A stretch of DNA of 37,070 nucleotides from a bacterium. Lineage in GTDB: Bacteria > Patescibacteriota > Patescibacteriia > 2-12-FULL-60-25. The stretch is from assembly GCA_021806685.1 (NCBI GenBank), contig JAJZQU010000004.1, forward strand, positions 1-37,070. The letters are read 5' to 3'. The notes under the pieces were generated by a model. It was not told the origin of the DNA, searched no databases, and saw only the letters and a program-made list of their open reading frames with translations. Numbering within the stretch: the first letter of the stretch is position 1; every line of letters starts with the position of its first letter. Positions 15,847 to 25,081 of this stretch are shown here, piece after piece. The position numbers and the translations under genes are program-made.

Positions 15847-18800
15847 TTAAGCCTTACCTAGGTTATCACTGATCGTAGCCTCTAAACTCATGGCAGTGCT
15901 CGCGTTGAAGTCAGCGGCGGAGTCGATGTCAGACCCAAATGAGTAGTTAGAGAAGAAGGCATCAGACATGTCATCAATAAACGTGTTCCAGTTGTCACCA
16001 TAGAGGGCCTTGGCAGCAGCTTCTGTCTTGACCCAGCGTAAGACACCATTAGCATCCACGGCATAGACTTTAGGGTCTGTGGTGAACTTAACCATACGGG
16101 AACCAGGCTTATAGCGGACATTGGAGCCTAAGGGAATACTAGCTAACTGTTCAGCTGTAATGATCCGGACGCCTGAGAAGTCCTTATACCAAGTGAAGTA
16201 TATCTTGGAGTTGGGGAAAGCATGGCGTTTGCCATCAGAACCAATGTAATAGACAGCACTGTCCTCTTGGGTGGCACCGTTGTTGTCATCCGGCAGTTTA
16301 ACCAAGGAATTGACTGGCAAACCCATGGAACTCAGGTTATTCAGGTAAGTTGTGCGGTTAGGATCACTGGTTTCTGATTGGAACTGGGTTGTGACCGGAG
16401 GTAAGCCTCCACCACCACCGCCTGGGGGAGTAACCACGCCGGTTGAGTAGGTTAAAGTGGCTGTCGTGGCACCAGTGTCTGTTGCGTCTTGGTTATCAGT
16501 ATAGGTTTCGGTGCCAATGCCGCTGGCTGAGATTATAACCTCTCCATTGCCAGGCACGATTGTTGTGCCAGTATACAAGCCAACAAGCCCTGAACGGAAG
16601 ATGCCTGTGGCTACACCGGTTTCAGTCAGGGTAACTGTTTCGCTATCCCCTCCACCGGCTGCATTAACTACCAAGGGCACTGTCAGGGTCTCTACTGCCG
16701 CACCATTCATGTTGCGGTTGTTATCCTTGACTTCAAGATAAATGGCACCAGGTGTGGTGTATGAAGTCTGGGTTACGCCACTGGCATTAACGAAGTTCTT
16801 ATAGCTGGCTGCATGCTTTATCTTACCTGTGGTACGGGTGACCAAACCAGCGTTCCCATAGTTGCCTGGGGCATAAAAGATCTTATCGGCTACGGCTAAA
16901 GTACCTGCTGTCAGGAGAAAGTTAGTAGTAGACACATTGCCGGTTAGAGTAGCAACTCCAGCCAACTTATTGACTCCAAAATTATAGAAGCTGGCTTCTG
17001 TGCCAATGGATTGGGCACCACCGCCATTAAACTTCACCCCACCACCAACCGGTGTCAGGGTTCCGGTATCTGTCCAATTGCCACCTACGTTCAGCGTTTC
17101 GCCGTTTAACCTGATCGTTCCGGAACTTGTTATCGAACCAGTTGAAGTGGACTCTGCGCCTAGACCAAGCGTACCCGAATTTGTCAGTGAGGTCATTGTA
17201 ATAGGACCTGAACTTGAGCCTAGAGAACCTGCATTATTTACGGCAGCAAAGGCCAAGGTGCCGGAAGTTGATGTCACTGTAGTGCTGGCACGAATAGTGG
17301 TACCACCTGATACAGTAAAGTTAACAGAACCCGCTGAAAGCGTGCCTCCGACATAGGTGTCGAACACATTGGCAACAGTCACGTCGGCCGTGTTAAAAGT
17401 GGCAGTACCAGCAGATTTCCTATTCTCTAAATTATAGAATGCCATGCCGCGGATTGATTGGTTGGCAGTGCCATAGAAGGTGACTGTACAGGTATTGGCA
17501 TTGAACGTGCCGGGAGCCGGACTGATAAAGTTCGCTACGAGTGCAAACTTGCCAGTGTTACAGTTAATAGTGCCTCCTGAGTTATCCAGTGTCCCTGTAG
17601 TTGTAGCCACGCCAGCACCGACGTTCAGGATGCCACTGTTAGCTAAAGTTGAGCCAAACATCGTGTTGCCATCAACCGATCCGATACTGCCTGAGTTGAT
17701 CACAGCTCCGTTGAAAGTCAACGTGCCAGAAGTGGAAGTGGCTGTACCAGCGATAGTTGAGGCACCGGCGACTGTCAATGATCTAATGTCAGCATTTAGC
17801 GTGCTGGCACTGCCAACAAACAATGTTCCATTAACCATACAGTTCGCGCTCAAGGTTGCATCACCTCCAACAGTCTGAATGTTCAGATTATTGTAAGTAT
17901 AAGAACAATTCACACCTTGAGCTCCGGTTGCTCTGGCGTATTTCACAGTTCCAGACTGAGCGTTAAAAGTGGCACCAGTTGGCCAGATAAAATTTACATT
18001 CGCGGTATTTGCCGCAAGAACAATGGTACCGGAATTTCCATTTATAGTTCCATCACCCGGAAAGGTTATCGTCGAAGTGGCCGTCCCATGTCCGATATTT
18101 AAGACACCAGAGGCATTAGCGAATGACAATGAGGGGAAAAGCATGTTTCCATACGAGCTTCCAATGAATCCTGCATTAGCAATACCTGCAAGACTTAGTG
18201 TTCCCGTGGTCGAAGTGACCGTTGATCCAACAATCGAGACGCCATGCAGTGCCGTCAAAGCTCTGTCGGCTGCGTTAAGCGTGCCAGCACCTTCCATGGT
18301 TAAGGTACCATCGAGGGTTACATCAGCAGTTACTATGGTGACCGTACCAGCAGACTTTCTGAACTCGACATTATAGAATGTGACTCCCCGGATGGATTGA
18401 TTAGCCGTTCCATAAAACCAGGTGGTACCTGCCTGACCATTAAATGTTCCTGCACCTGAGTAGTCAGCAATTAGCGCCAATTTACCTGATTCTTGATTAA
18501 TGGTTCCCGTATTAGTCAAAGAGCCTGTTGAAGTTGCCGTACCCGCACCAAGGCTCAACGTACCGCTGTTATCCAAGGTTGAAGCGAATAGCTCACTGCC
18601 CGAAACCGTTCCGATATTGCCTACATTAGTCACAGCCCCTGTGAAAGTGAGGGTACCGGAAGTCGAGGTGACGGTTGTTAAGGCGCCGATGGCTGTGGTT
18701 AAAGCCACGGATAAAGCATTGCCTTGCATGTCCAGAGTTCCGCCACCCGCAGTTGCTAATGTGCCGTCAATCGTGACAGCAGCTGCAGCTGTAACCGTGC

Positions 18801-19239
18801 CTGAGGCTTTGGTGACAGTGACATTGTTAAAGGTTGTGACACTATTGATGGTTTGGGCTGCAGTGCCAGTAAAATCAATAGTACTGGTACCGGCTGTAAA
18901 AGTTCCAGCCTTAGTCCAATTGCCATTAACACTTAAAGTGCTGCCCCAAGGCTTGAGGGTTCCAGTGATAGTGACTGAACCGGCTGTAGCCGCAGTGTTT
19001 GCCAAAATATAAGTCGTGGTTGCCGCAGGGATCACAACTGGTGATGTGCTGGTTGGTACTCCACCGCAACCCCAGTTGGCAGCAACGTGCCAGCTGTTAG
19101 TTGGTTCTGTACTGGCAAAAGTACAAGTACCGGCAGAAGCTGAATGGCCTTGTATTAACCCATAGGCTAATACGACAAAGCAGCCTATCAGTATCTTGCT
19201 AGATATACTGACAAGCCTGTTATTGAAAAGAAGGTTCAT
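15847..19239 (-). CDS. Large repeat-containing secreted/surface protein, C-terminal envelope-type domain
   Basis: Start set at MNLLFNNRLVSISSKILIGCFVVLAYGLIQGHSASA (signal peptide). Repeated TSTSGTLTF.GAV.N.G.IGS..G..MF.STL.NSGTLN.G.G.ATSTGTL blocks (beta-solenoid-like), Pro/Gly linker PPGGGGGGLPP, C-terminal SAVYYIGSDGKRHAFPNSKIYFTWY domain. Confidence 0.85.
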   Translation of the reverse strand: MNLLFNNRLVSISSKILIGCFVVLAYGLIQGHSASAGTCTFASTEPTNSWHVAANWGCGGVPTSTSPVVIPAATTTYILANTAATAGSVTITGTLKPWGSTLSVNGNWTKAGTFTAGTSTIDFTGTAAQTINSVTTFNNVTVTKASGTVTAAAAVTIDGTLATAGGGTLDMQGNALSVALTTAIGALTTVTSTSGTLTFTGAVTNVGNIGTVSGSELFASTLDNSGTLSLGAGTATSTGSLTNTGTINQESGKLALIADYSGAGTFNGQAGTTWFYGTANQSIRGVTFYNVEFRKSAGTVTIVTADVTLDGTLTMEGAGTLNAADRALTALHGVSIVGSTVTSTTGTLSLAGIANAGFIGSSYGNMLFPSLSFANASGVLNIGHGTATSTITFPGDGTINGNSGTIVLAANTANVNFIWPTGATFNAQSGTVKYARATGAQGVNCSYTYNNLNIQTVGGDATLSANCMVNGTLFVGSASTLNADIRSLTVAGASTIAGTATSTSGTLTFNGAVINSGSIGSVDGNTMFGSTLANSGILNVGAGVATTTGTLDNSGGTINCNTGKFALVANFISPAPGTFNANTCTVTFYGTANQSIRGMAFYNLENRKSAGTATFNTADVTVANVFDTYVGGTLSAGSVNFTVSGGTTIRASTTVTSTSGTLAFAAVNNAGSLGSSSGPITMTSLTNSGTLGLGAESTSTGSITSSGTIRLNGETLNVGGNWTDTGTLTPVGGGVKFNGGGAQSIGTEASFYNFGVNKLAGVATLTGNVSTTNFLLTAGTLAVADKIFYAPGNYGNAGLVTRTTGKIKHAASYKNFVNASGVTQTSYTTPGAIYLEVKDNNRNMNGAAVETLTVPLVVNAAGGGDSETVTLTETGVATGIFRSGLVGLYTGTTIVPGNGEVIISASGIGTETYTDNQDATDTGATTATLTYSTGVVTPPGGGGGGLPPVTTQFQSETSDPNRTTYLNNLSSMGLPVNSLVKLPDDNNGATQEDSAVYYIGSDGKRHAFPNSKIYFTWYKDFSGVRIITAEQLASIPLGSNVRYKPGSRMVKFTTDPKVYAVDANGVLRWVKTEAAAKALYGDNWNTFIDDMSDAFFSNYSFGSDIDSAADFNASTAMSLEATISDNLGKA

Positions 19240-19289
19240 AAATATATAAAAGAATAAATTCTTTTGATTTATGCACATAGTATACCACA
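19240..19289 (-). promoter_or_regulatory. Promoter and hairpin leader of 15847..19239
   Basis: Minus strand TGGTATACT (extended -10) followed by leader hairpin AAAAGAAT-TT-ATTCTTTT. Confidence 0.45.
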
Positions 19290-19293
19290 TACT

Positions 19294-19323
19294 AAAAGAG
19301 ACGCCCAGATGGGCGTCTCTTTT
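19294..19323 (-). terminator. Intrinsic terminator of 19337..21805
   Basis: AAAAGAGACGCCCAGATGGGCGTCTCTTTT, perfect inverted repeat. Confidence 0.85.
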
Positions 19324-19336
19324 TACTTATAATCAC

Positions 19337-21805
19337 CTAGAAGTCTTCACTGATATTCTGTTCACTGGCCATGACTTTGCTCACATCAAAGTCTGCTGAT
19401 GAGTTGATATCAGCCCCAAAGGAGTAGCTGCCAAAGAAAGCATCTGACATGTCGTCAATCTTAGTGTTCCAATCAGCACCATATAATGCTTTGGCTACAT
19501 CTTCACTCTTTATGAAGCGCAGTGTGCCCTTAAGATCAATGGCAAATACCCTAATATCTGTAGTAAATTTGATCATCTTAGAACCTGGCTTATAGCGAAC
19601 ATTAGCGCCCAGTGGGATACTGGCCAATTGGCTGGAAGTTATGACTTTAACTTTGTCGAAATTGCTATACCATGTGAAATATACCTTTGAATTGGGGAAG
19701 GCATGGCGCTTGCCATCACTACTGATGTAGTAAACAGCACTATCCTCTTGGGTGGATATGTTTCCATCATCAGGTAATTTGACCAAGGTGTTGATATCTA
19801 AACCCATGGAACTCAGGTTAGCCAGATTGGCTGAGCGATTTGGGTCGCTGGTTCCTGTTTCATAATGGGTTACAACCGGAGGCAAACCCCCACCGCCACC
19901 TCCACCACCCCGAGGGGCAGCAGCGCCGGTTGAGTAGGTCAAAGTGGCTGTCGTGGCGCCAGTATCTGCCGGATCTTGGTTATCAGTATAGGTTTCTGTG
20001 CCAATGCCGCTGGCTGAGATTACAACTTCCCCATTGCCTGGCACGATTGATGTGCCTGTGTACAAGCCAATAAGTCCAGAACGGAAGACGCCTGTGGCTA
20101 CACCGGTTTCTGTTAAGGTGACTGTTTCGCTGTCACCGCCACCGGCTGCATTAACTACCAATGGAATGGTCAAAGTTTCCGCCAGGGCACCGTTCATGTT
20201 GCGGTTATCATCTTTAACCTCAAGGTAGATGGCGCCAGGTGTGGTGTATGAAGTTTGGGTTACGCCGCTCGCATTAACGAAGTTCTTATAGCTGGCTGCA
20301 TGCTTAATACTGCCTGTGGTGCGGGTGACCAGGCCGTGATTAATATAAGTACCTTGAGCACTGAATATTTTGTTAACTACGGCCAAGGTGCCTGCTGACA
20401 AGGTAAAATTAGTAGTGGTTGCATGACCGTCTAAAGTGGCCGTGCCTGCTGATTTATTAATAACTAAGTTGTTATATATATACTCTCCCCTAACGTCCTG
20501 AGGGGTTGCTCCTACATAGCGCACGGTTCCTGAACCGCGGTTAAAAGTACCGCCCGTGGGCCACGAATCAGTTATAACCAAAGTGCCGCTATTGCCGTTA
20601 ATAATACCAGGAATGGAAAAAATGCTCATGGTAGTCGTAACCGTGCCTGAACCAACATTCAAGGTGCCATTATTTATCAAGTCCGCCTCGAATACAATAT
20701 CGCCTGACGATGAGCCGACATTCCCGGAGTTACCAACTGCGCTAAAAAAGTCCAATAGGCCTGTTGTTGAGGTCACGGTGCCCCCTGGAATGATGGTCGT
20801 ATTATTTAAGACCAATAAATTGGCGGCCCCTGCCGAAAGAGTGCCCCCAGCTACAAATAACGTGCCACCAAATAACGCGTTGGCACCCGTTAACGTGGCC
20901 GTACCACCGGTTTTGAAGACCTCAACATTATTATATTCATACCCCCTTATACTCTGGTCAGCTCCACCACCCAATCTGACTGTACCTGTCCCTGAATTAA
21001 ATGTGCCCGGCGCTGGGCTGACAAAATTAGCTAGTAATATAAGCGTACCCGTATCACCATTGATGGTACCACCGGAGTTATCCAGCGTGCCGGTGGATGT
21101 AGCCACACCTGAACCGATATTTAGGGTACCGCTGTTAGCCAGAGTTGAACCAAACATTTTGCCGCCATCAACCGAGCCGATGGCGCCAGAGTTGGTTACG
21201 GCTCCAGTGAAAGTTAAGGTGCCGGAAGTCGAGGTTACAGTTGTTAGGGCACCAATGGCTGTGGTTAAAGCTACGGATAAAGCATTACCTTGCATGTCCA
21301 GAGTTCCGCCACCCGTAGTTGCCAACGTACCGTTAATCGTGACAGCAGCTGCGGCCGTAACCGTACCCGATGCTTTGGTGACAGTGACATTGTTAAAGGT
21401 CGTAACGCTGTTAATGGTTTGCGCTGCAGTGCCCGTAAAATCGACGGTACTGGTACCGGCTGTAAAAGTTCCGGTTCTTGTCCAATTGCCGTTAATGCTC
21501 AAAGTACTGCCCCAGGGCTTGAGAGTTCCAGTGATGGTGACTGAACCTGCTGTGGCCGCAGCATCCGCCAAAATATATGTTGTGGTTGCCGCAGGAATCA
21601 CTACTGGCGAGGTGCTGGTCGGGACTCCACCGCAACCCCAGTTAGCAGCGATCTTCCAGTTATTAGTCGGCTCTGTACTGGCAAAAGTACAAGTACCGGC
21701 ATAAGCCGAATGGCTCTGTATTAACCCATAGGCTAATACGATAAAGCAGCCTACCAGTATCTTGCTCGCTATACTGAAAGACCGATTATTGAAAAGTAAA
21801 TTCAT
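19337..21805 (-). CDS. Repeat-containing secreted/surface protein, paralog of 15847..19239
   Basis: 822 aa; near-identical N-terminus (signal peptide to about residue 210) and C-terminus, with different and fewer middle blocks. Confidence 0.85.
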   Translation of the reverse strand: MNLLFNNRSFSIASKILVGCFIVLAYGLIQSHSAYAGTCTFASTEPTNNWKIAANWGCGGVPTSTSPVVIPAATTTYILADAAATAGSVTITGTLKPWGSTLSINGNWTRTGTFTAGTSTVDFTGTAAQTINSVTTFNNVTVTKASGTVTAAAAVTINGTLATTGGGTLDMQGNALSVALTTAIGALTTVTSTSGTLTFTGAVTNSGAIGSVDGGKMFGSTLANSGTLNIGSGVATSTGTLDNSGGTINGDTGTLILLANFVSPAPGTFNSGTGTVRLGGGADQSIRGYEYNNVEVFKTGGTATLTGANALFGGTLFVAGGTLSAGAANLLVLNNTTIIPGGTVTSTTGLLDFFSAVGNSGNVGSSSGDIVFEADLINNGTLNVGSGTVTTTMSIFSIPGIINGNSGTLVITDSWPTGGTFNRGSGTVRYVGATPQDVRGEYIYNNLVINKSAGTATLDGHATTTNFTLSAGTLAVVNKIFSAQGTYINHGLVTRTTGSIKHAASYKNFVNASGVTQTSYTTPGAIYLEVKDDNRNMNGALAETLTIPLVVNAAGGGDSETVTLTETGVATGVFRSGLIGLYTGTSIVPGNGEVVISASGIGTETYTDNQDPADTGATTATLTYSTGAAAPRGGGGGGGGLPPVVTHYETGTSDPNRSANLANLSSMGLDINTLVKLPDDGNISTQEDSAVYYISSDGKRHAFPNSKVYFTWYSNFDKVKVITSSQLASIPLGANVRYKPGSKMIKFTTDIRVFAIDLKGTLRFIKSEDVAKALYGADWNTKIDDMSDAFFGSYSFGADINSSADFDVSKVMASEQNISEDF

Positions 21806-21915
21806 AAGTACGTACGTATAAAAAGATAATTTTTTGAATTATGCCTGTAAGATACCACAATTTTGATAACCTAGCTCGCTATCTTGTGTATATATTTTTA
21901 AATTTATAACTAAAC

Positions 21916-21940
21916 ACGACCCATCCCCATGGGTCGTTTT
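21916..21940. terminator. Putative terminator hairpin (minus-strand gene 21956..22144)
   Basis: ACGACCCAT-CCCC-ATGGGTCGT TTT. Confidence 0.6.
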
Positions 21941-21955
21941 GACGCAAGTCTGATT

Positions 21956-22144
21956 TTAAAAGTGGGCCGCACTTACTCCCAGCATCATGGCGAACAAGGC
22001 TCCAAGACTCAAGGCACCGGCCATGATCACAAAAACGCTGGTCTTATGCTGCACGAAATCCTGCAGCATGCTTTCCGAAATCTTTTTGTGTTTCGGCTTG
22101 GCGCACTTTACGCACTTTGGCATGGGTTTTTTTGCTGTTGGCAT
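21956..22144 (-). CDS. Small membrane protein (62 aa) with N-terminal CxxC
   Basis: MPTAKKPMPKCVKCAKPKHKKISESMLQDFVQHKTSVFVIMAGALSLGALFAMMLGVSAAHF; basic Cys-containing tail plus one TM; terminator downstream. Confidence 0.6.
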   Translation of the reverse strand: MPTAKKPMPKCVKCAKPKHKKISESMLQDFVQHKTSVFVIMAGALSLGALFAMMLGVSAAHF

Positions 22145-22173
22145 ATTTTTTGTTAAGTAAGGTTCGTTGGTTA

Positions 22174-22434
22174 TTAGGCTGCTTCTTTGACTTTTTTCTT
22201 AGTGCCCTGTTCCAGGATATCTTGCAATGCCGCCTGGTTCCAACCTACTACGATCTGGCCATTGATTTCTATAACCGGCACTCCCATCTGGCCTGACTTC
22301 TTAACCATTTCATTGGCTGCCGTTGGGTCAGAGGCCACGTCAATCTCAGTAAAGGTAATCCCCTTTTCTTTGAAAAAATCCTTGGCTAATTTACAGTAAG
22401 GGCAAGTCGGCGTCGTATAAATCGTAACATGCAT
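22174..22434 (-). CDS. Glutaredoxin family protein
   Basis: MHVTIYTTPTCPYCKLAKDFFKEKGITFTEIDVASDP...GQMGVPVIEINGQIVVGWN. Confidence 0.93.
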   Translation of the reverse strand: MHVTIYTTPTCPYCKLAKDFFKEKGITFTEIDVASDPTAANEMVKKSGQMGVPVIEINGQIVVGWNQAALQDILEQGTKKKVKEAA

Positions 22435-22490
22435 AAAGAAGGGTGCGCCCATAGTATAGCACACCCTCTTGACTCACTTATCCACAAAAA

Positions 22491-24005
22491 TCACTTAGCT
22501 TGGCGCAAGTAGTTCAAAAGTAACCTGACTCCCCAACCTGTTCCGCCCTGGACCCACTCGGGTTTTGATTCTTTTTCAGCGTAAGCCGTGCCTGCAATAT
22601 CCAAATGCGCCCACGGCACGTCATGCACGAACTTTTCCAAGAATAAAGCTGAGGTAATGACGCCACCTGCCCGGCCACCGACATTTTTCACATCAGCGAT
22701 CTTGGATTTGATGAGTTCTCTGTAGGGTTGGTAAAGCGGGAGCTCCCACATCTGTTCGCCAGAGGTTTGAGCCGCCTCGAACAGAGCTGCCTTAAGCTCC
22801 TTGTTGCCACAGAATAACCCCGTCATGTCACTACCTAAAGCGATGATAACTGCGCCAGTCAGAGTCGCAAGGTCGATAATCGCCTGCGGCTTAATCTTGT
22901 GCGTGGCATAAGATAAAGCATCAGCCAAAGTGACGCGGCCTTCAGCATCAGTGTTATCGACTTCAATGGTTGTGCCGTCCATGGCAGTCACCACATCGCC
23001 CGGACGATAAGCCGAACCGCTTGGCATGTTTTCGACTGCGATGAATACGCCGTGGACTTCGACTGATGGCTTGAGCTGAGACAAGGCCTTGAATACCCCG
23101 AGGACAGCGGCCGCTCCGGCCATATCAATCTTCATGTCAGTCATGTGTTCGGACGGCTTAAGCGAAAGGCCGCCTGAATCAAAAGTCAAAGCCTTGCCAA
23201 CCAAAACAATTTTCTTGGGATGTTTAGGTTTGCTTGGCCTATAAACCAGATGGACAAATTTAGGCTCATGCATTGACCCTTGGCCAACTGCCAGCGAGGC
23301 TTTCATACCTAATTTTTCCATGCCTCCCCTATCCACCACTTTGCAGGTGATGCCAGTACCCCGTCCGGAAAGCGATTGGGCAATCTTGACCATTTGCTCG
23401 GGGTGCATGTCCATAGCCGGCGTGTTAACCATGTCGCGCGCCAAAATAGCTGCTTCAGCCAGTAACTTGCCAAGAGCCATCCCCTTTTCGATCTTAAACT
23501 TTGATTGACGATCAAAAGCCAGCAACAAAATCTCTTCTGCTTGGTGCTTTTTGGTATGCTCCTCGGCTGTACGCTTACGATATGAAGAAAAATGATAACC
23601 ACCCAACTCAATACCCTCGACTAAAGCCTGGGCACCCTCGACTTGGTCTTTAGCGCGCTTCAGCAACTCGGGATGGAAAACAATTTTTTTGGCATGGAAA
23701 CTATTGGCAGCCTTGATGACCTTAGCGCCCATTGACCTTAACTGGTCTTGCTCATAATTCCTTTTCTTGCCAACGCCCACGATAATCAAATGTTTAAAAG
23801 TCCTGTGCCCTAAAAGCGGCAAGACGCAGACATCGCCCTCCTTGGCATCGAACTCGCGACGCTTCAGCTCAGCTAAAATGGCCTTACTCAATTCTGGCGA
23901 CAAGTAACCCTCACCGATTTTTGGCTTATCTTCTTGGAATAAGCCCTCGACAACAGCATCCGCTTGGAGGCCTGAAAACGGTTCAGATAAGATGGAATAT
24001 CGCAT
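22491..24005 (-). CDS. pepA: Leucyl aminopeptidase (M17)
   Basis: VGKALTFDSGGLSLKPSEHMTDMKIDMAGAAAVLG, NTDAEGRVTLADALSYA. Confidence 0.97.
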   Translation of the reverse strand: MRYSILSEPFSGLQADAVVEGLFQEDKPKIGEGYLSPELSKAILAELKRREFDAKEGDVCVLPLLGHRTFKHLIIVGVGKKRNYEQDQLRSMGAKVIKAANSFHAKKIVFHPELLKRAKDQVEGAQALVEGIELGGYHFSSYRKRTAEEHTKKHQAEEILLLAFDRQSKFKIEKGMALGKLLAEAAILARDMVNTPAMDMHPEQMVKIAQSLSGRGTGITCKVVDRGGMEKLGMKASLAVGQGSMHEPKFVHLVYRPSKPKHPKKIVLVGKALTFDSGGLSLKPSEHMTDMKIDMAGAAAVLGVFKALSQLKPSVEVHGVFIAVENMPSGSAYRPGDVVTAMDGTTIEVDNTDAEGRVTLADALSYATHKIKPQAIIDLATLTGAVIIALGSDMTGLFCGNKELKAALFEAAQTSGEQMWELPLYQPYRELIKSKIADVKNVGGRAGGVITSALFLEKFVHDVPWAHLDIAGTAYAEKESKPEWVQGGTGWGVRLLLNYLRQAK

Positions 24006-24045
24006 AGTGGGTATACCTTACTAAGGCGCTACCAAAGCGTCAAAG

Positions 24046-24073
24046 TAAAAAAAGACCGACTGGAGAGTCGGCT
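24046..24073 (-). terminator. Intrinsic terminator of 24076..24987
   Basis: Minus strand AGCCGACT-CTCC-AGTCGGT-CTTTTTTT directly after the stop. Confidence 0.8.
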
Positions 24074-24075
24074 GG

Positions 24076-24987
24076 TCAAAGAGATAGGTGTTCGCCGGGA
24101 AGCATTGGTAAGGCTTCGACAAGATCAGGCGGCAAGAAATCCTTCCTTTCCTGTTCGAACAAGCGGCCGTCGGCAAAAGCCCGATAGAACTGGACGCCTG
24201 TTGAGTGGTGGTCATGCACCCAGACGATGTTGTGGCCTGGATTGCGGCGGATAGCCCCTTGCAGTTCTAACTTGGGGTTGATGGCCCAGCGATACTTTAT
24301 GCAAACCGCCAGTAAGCCAGGCAAGTCAGCTATTGTATCGCCCATATAAATGCTTTCATCAAGGTCGATCCCACAGTCCTCGGCCAAGACTTTGAGGACC
24401 TCGCCTTTCCGGATGGCAGGAGTTTCGTCGCGCTCGCCAGTGAACTGGCCATTTCCATCAACGAAATACTCACAGCCAATTGCCAGGTCGAACTTCAACG
24501 CCTGGCAAAAAGGATCGGCGATGATCTGCGGGGCTCCGGTGATGGACAATATCAGACAACGGTTCTCCGGTGGCTGGACCGAGAGGCCGTCCAAGACAGC
24601 CTTGGGAAACTGGTAGACACGATTCCGATACCTCTTGGCCACTTCAATTGCCAAGTGGCTGACGATCTCAAAATGCAAACCGCGAATAGCATCGGGCAAG
24701 ATCTTGAGAGCCAGCTTGACCACCTCGCCAAACAACAAGCGGCTCTGGTGGTATTCCTGTATAGCTTCTTCCAATGGCTTGATGATCGGTCTTCTCTCGC
24801 TGAACGTCTCACCGACAAAGGTAAGCAAGCTGATCAGGAGTTGCCACTTGCCGACCGTACCGTCAGTGTCTGAGATCATGGCCGGGAGCTTGCCGTTCCC
24901 ACGGCGTTGGAGCTTGCCTTGGGCGATCAAAGAATTGATGACCGCCATGACCATGCACACGATTCGTTCGCGAGCTTTACGTTCCAT
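24076..24987 (-). CDS. HAD-superfamily phosphatase (HAD-IB / SerB-like)
   Basis: Motif I ISDTDGTVGKWQL, motif II LSITGAP, Lys in RKGEVLKVL, motif III YMGDTIADLPGL; TTGAGGTG SD upstream. Confidence 0.7.
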   Translation of the reverse strand: MERKARERIVCMVMAVINSLIAQGKLQRRGNGKLPAMISDTDGTVGKWQLLISLLTFVGETFSERRPIIKPLEEAIQEYHQSRLLFGEVVKLALKILPDAIRGLHFEIVSHLAIEVAKRYRNRVYQFPKAVLDGLSVQPPENRCLILSITGAPQIIADPFCQALKFDLAIGCEYFVDGNGQFTGERDETPAIRKGEVLKVLAEDCGIDLDESIYMGDTIADLPGLLAVCIKYRWAINPKLELQGAIRRNPGHNIVWVHDHHSTGVQFYRAFADGRLFEQERKDFLPPDLVEALPMLPGEHLSL

Positions 24988-25035
24988 CTTTACACCTCAA
25001 GGTTCGAGATGACGCCACGCTAGCAAAAAACAAAA

Positions 25036-25059
25036 CTCCGGTCAACCCAGTGACCGGAG
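25036..25059 (-). terminator. Intrinsic terminator of 25082..26752
   Basis: Minus strand CTCCGGTCA-CTGGGT-TGACCGGAG-TTTTGTTTTTT. Confidence 0.75.
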
Positions 25060-25081
25060 CTAATTCTCAATGATTTGAAGC

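Noticed and set aside
20556-21704. 382-aa plus-strand ORF antisense to the 822-aa surface gene
   Set aside because: Pro/Val-rich low-complexity translation produced by reading Thr/Gly/Ser-rich repeats backwards; equivalent antisense ORFs (17000-17356, 17480-17878, 18500-19012) exist in the paralog; sense strand has signal peptide and domains.
15847-21805. Possible CRISPR or DNA tandem array
   Set aside because: Repeats are degenerate protein-level beta-solenoid modules with no constant direct repeats and unique spacers; no cas genes.
24003-24040. Leaderless promoter for pepA
   Set aside because: TATACC lies next to the ATG, but the TTGACG is 22 bp away, too far for a standard spacer; left out of the near-leaderless set.
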